From an uncultured Eubacteriales bacterium (lineage in GTDB: Bacteria; Bacillota; Clostridia; Oscillospirales; CAG-272): a DNA stretch of 5,092 nucleotides. Of the stretch, positions 4,761 to 5,092 are shown piece by piece. The DNA lies in the NCBI GenBank assembly GCA_900547725.1, contig URHR01000112.1, positions 1-5,092 on the forward strand, read 5' to 3'. The notes beneath the pieces are model-generated. The model searched no databases. It saw only the letters and a program-made list of their open reading frames with translations, and was not told the DNA's origin. The translations under genes and the position numbers were made by a program. The stretch's first letter is position 1, and each line of letters starts with the position of its first letter.

Positions 4761-5092
4761 ATGAAAAAGAATATGGCACTGGTTATGGCAACTATGATGG
4801 CAGCAGCATCCCTTACCGCATGCGGTGGTTCCGGTACCGCATCCACTACCGCAGCTGATACAAAAGCAGCAGACACGACTGCAGCAGACAGCGCGGCAGA
4901 TACCAAAGCAGCACCGGCAGACAAGATCGGCCTGGCAGGCAGCGGTAAGGAACTCATCTTCACCACTGGCGGCGACCAGGGTACCTACTACGGATTCGGA
5001 AGCGTAATCGCAGGTCAGATCAGTGATTTAACCGATACGACCGTAACCGCCATTGTCGGCAAGGGCTCCAAGGGCAACATCGAGGCTATGGA
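4761..5092 (+). CDS. Lipoprotein, probable TAXI-family TRAP transporter solute-binding subunit (3' end outside the window)
   Basis: The first 110 codons are present and the frame is open to the window edge. Residues 1-20 are a lipoprotein signal peptide: a charged start (MKKN), a hydrophobic core rich in Met and Ala, and the lipobox LTAC with Cys21 as the lipidation site. A flexible Ala/Thr/Asp-rich linker (about 24-55) contains repeats of AADTK. The folded domain then begins with ELIFTTGGDQGTYYGFGSVI (64-83), followed by a V-T-A-I-V-G-K-G-S-K-x-N-I-E stretch (95-108). The order 'TGG..G.YY..G..IA' and then 'G.S..NI' is what I recall from TAXI-type solute receptors of TRAP transporters. These capture small organic acids or amino acids outside the membrane and pass them to a permease. 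The permease gene would be expected downstream. A phosphonate- or other ABC-type binding lipoprotein is the main alternative. Ala is coded almost only by GCA, unlike the upstream operon, and this, with the strong promoter and ribosome site, suggests high expression. Confidence 0.78.
   Translation, partial: MKKNMALVMATMMAAASLTACGGSGTASTTAADTKAADTTAADSAADTKAAPADKIGLAGSGKELIFTTGGDQGTYYGFGSVIAGQISDLTDTTVTAIVGKGSKGNIEAM
4851..4922 (+). repeat. Degenerate 15-bp tandem repeat coding the AADTK linker
   Basis: Five units begin at 4851, 4866, 4881, 4893 and 4908. They encode AADTK, AADTT, AADS (12 bp), AADTK and AAPAD. They sit between the lipidation site and the binding domain and act as a flexible spacer. 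The units differ at third codon positions, so the repeat is not recent, though its length could vary between strains. Confidence 0.75.

Noticed and set aside
4601..4966. Open frame on the - strand over the lipoprotein start
   Set aside because: Its Ala/Val/Ser repeat is the reverse reading of the AADTK linker, and it runs across the promoter and ribosome site of the + strand gene.

Overview
The window reads as a GC-rich stretch of a Gram-positive, Clostridia-like bacterium (Bacillota). Three things suggest this. The ribosome-binding sites are strong AGGAGG types. The two promoters have good -35 and -10 boxes plus an extended -10 (TGn). The protein sequences also resemble ABC exporters of gut Clostridia, as recalled from family knowledge; no search was run. 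A more precise taxon cannot be given.

Layout. Positions 1-205 hold no gene I can support; the first 45 bases form an exact nested inverted repeat that could fold as a three-way junction. Positions 206-270 are a compact control region: a near-consensus promoter followed by two copies, exactly 20 bp apart, of the dyad GTTAG-N4-CTAAC. Next comes an operon of three genes on the + strand: a MarR-family regulator (302-790, TTG start), ABC exporter subunit 1 (794-2569) and ABC exporter subunit 2 (2553-4523). The genes are 3 nt apart and then overlap by 17 nt. A hairpin-plus-T-tract terminator (4563-4606) closes the operon. After an AT-rich gap with its own promoter (4691-4719), a second unit starts at 4761: a lipoprotein that looks like the solute-binding subunit of a TAXI-type TRAP transporter, cut off by the window end.

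How it works together. The two ABC proteins are half-transporters whose motif losses are complementary. Subunit 1 has Asp for the catalytic Glu, Gln for the switch His and an altered Walker A. Subunit 2 has an altered signature, LSQGQ. In a heterodimer all the defects fall in one of the two ATP sites, leaving one intact site. This is the known pattern of heterodimeric exporters such as TM287/288, LmrCD and BmrCD. The MarR protein probably binds the tandem dyads at the transcription start and represses the operon until a ligand, possibly a transported drug or toxic compound, releases it. The substrate is not readable from the sequence.

The region is mostly a recognisable efflux cassette, and I do not see a clearly undescribed system. 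The items most worth a second look are the tandem operator geometry, the structured element at the left edge, the unexplained dyad upstream of the lipoprotein promoter, and the sharp change in codon use between the efflux operon and the lipoprotein gene.
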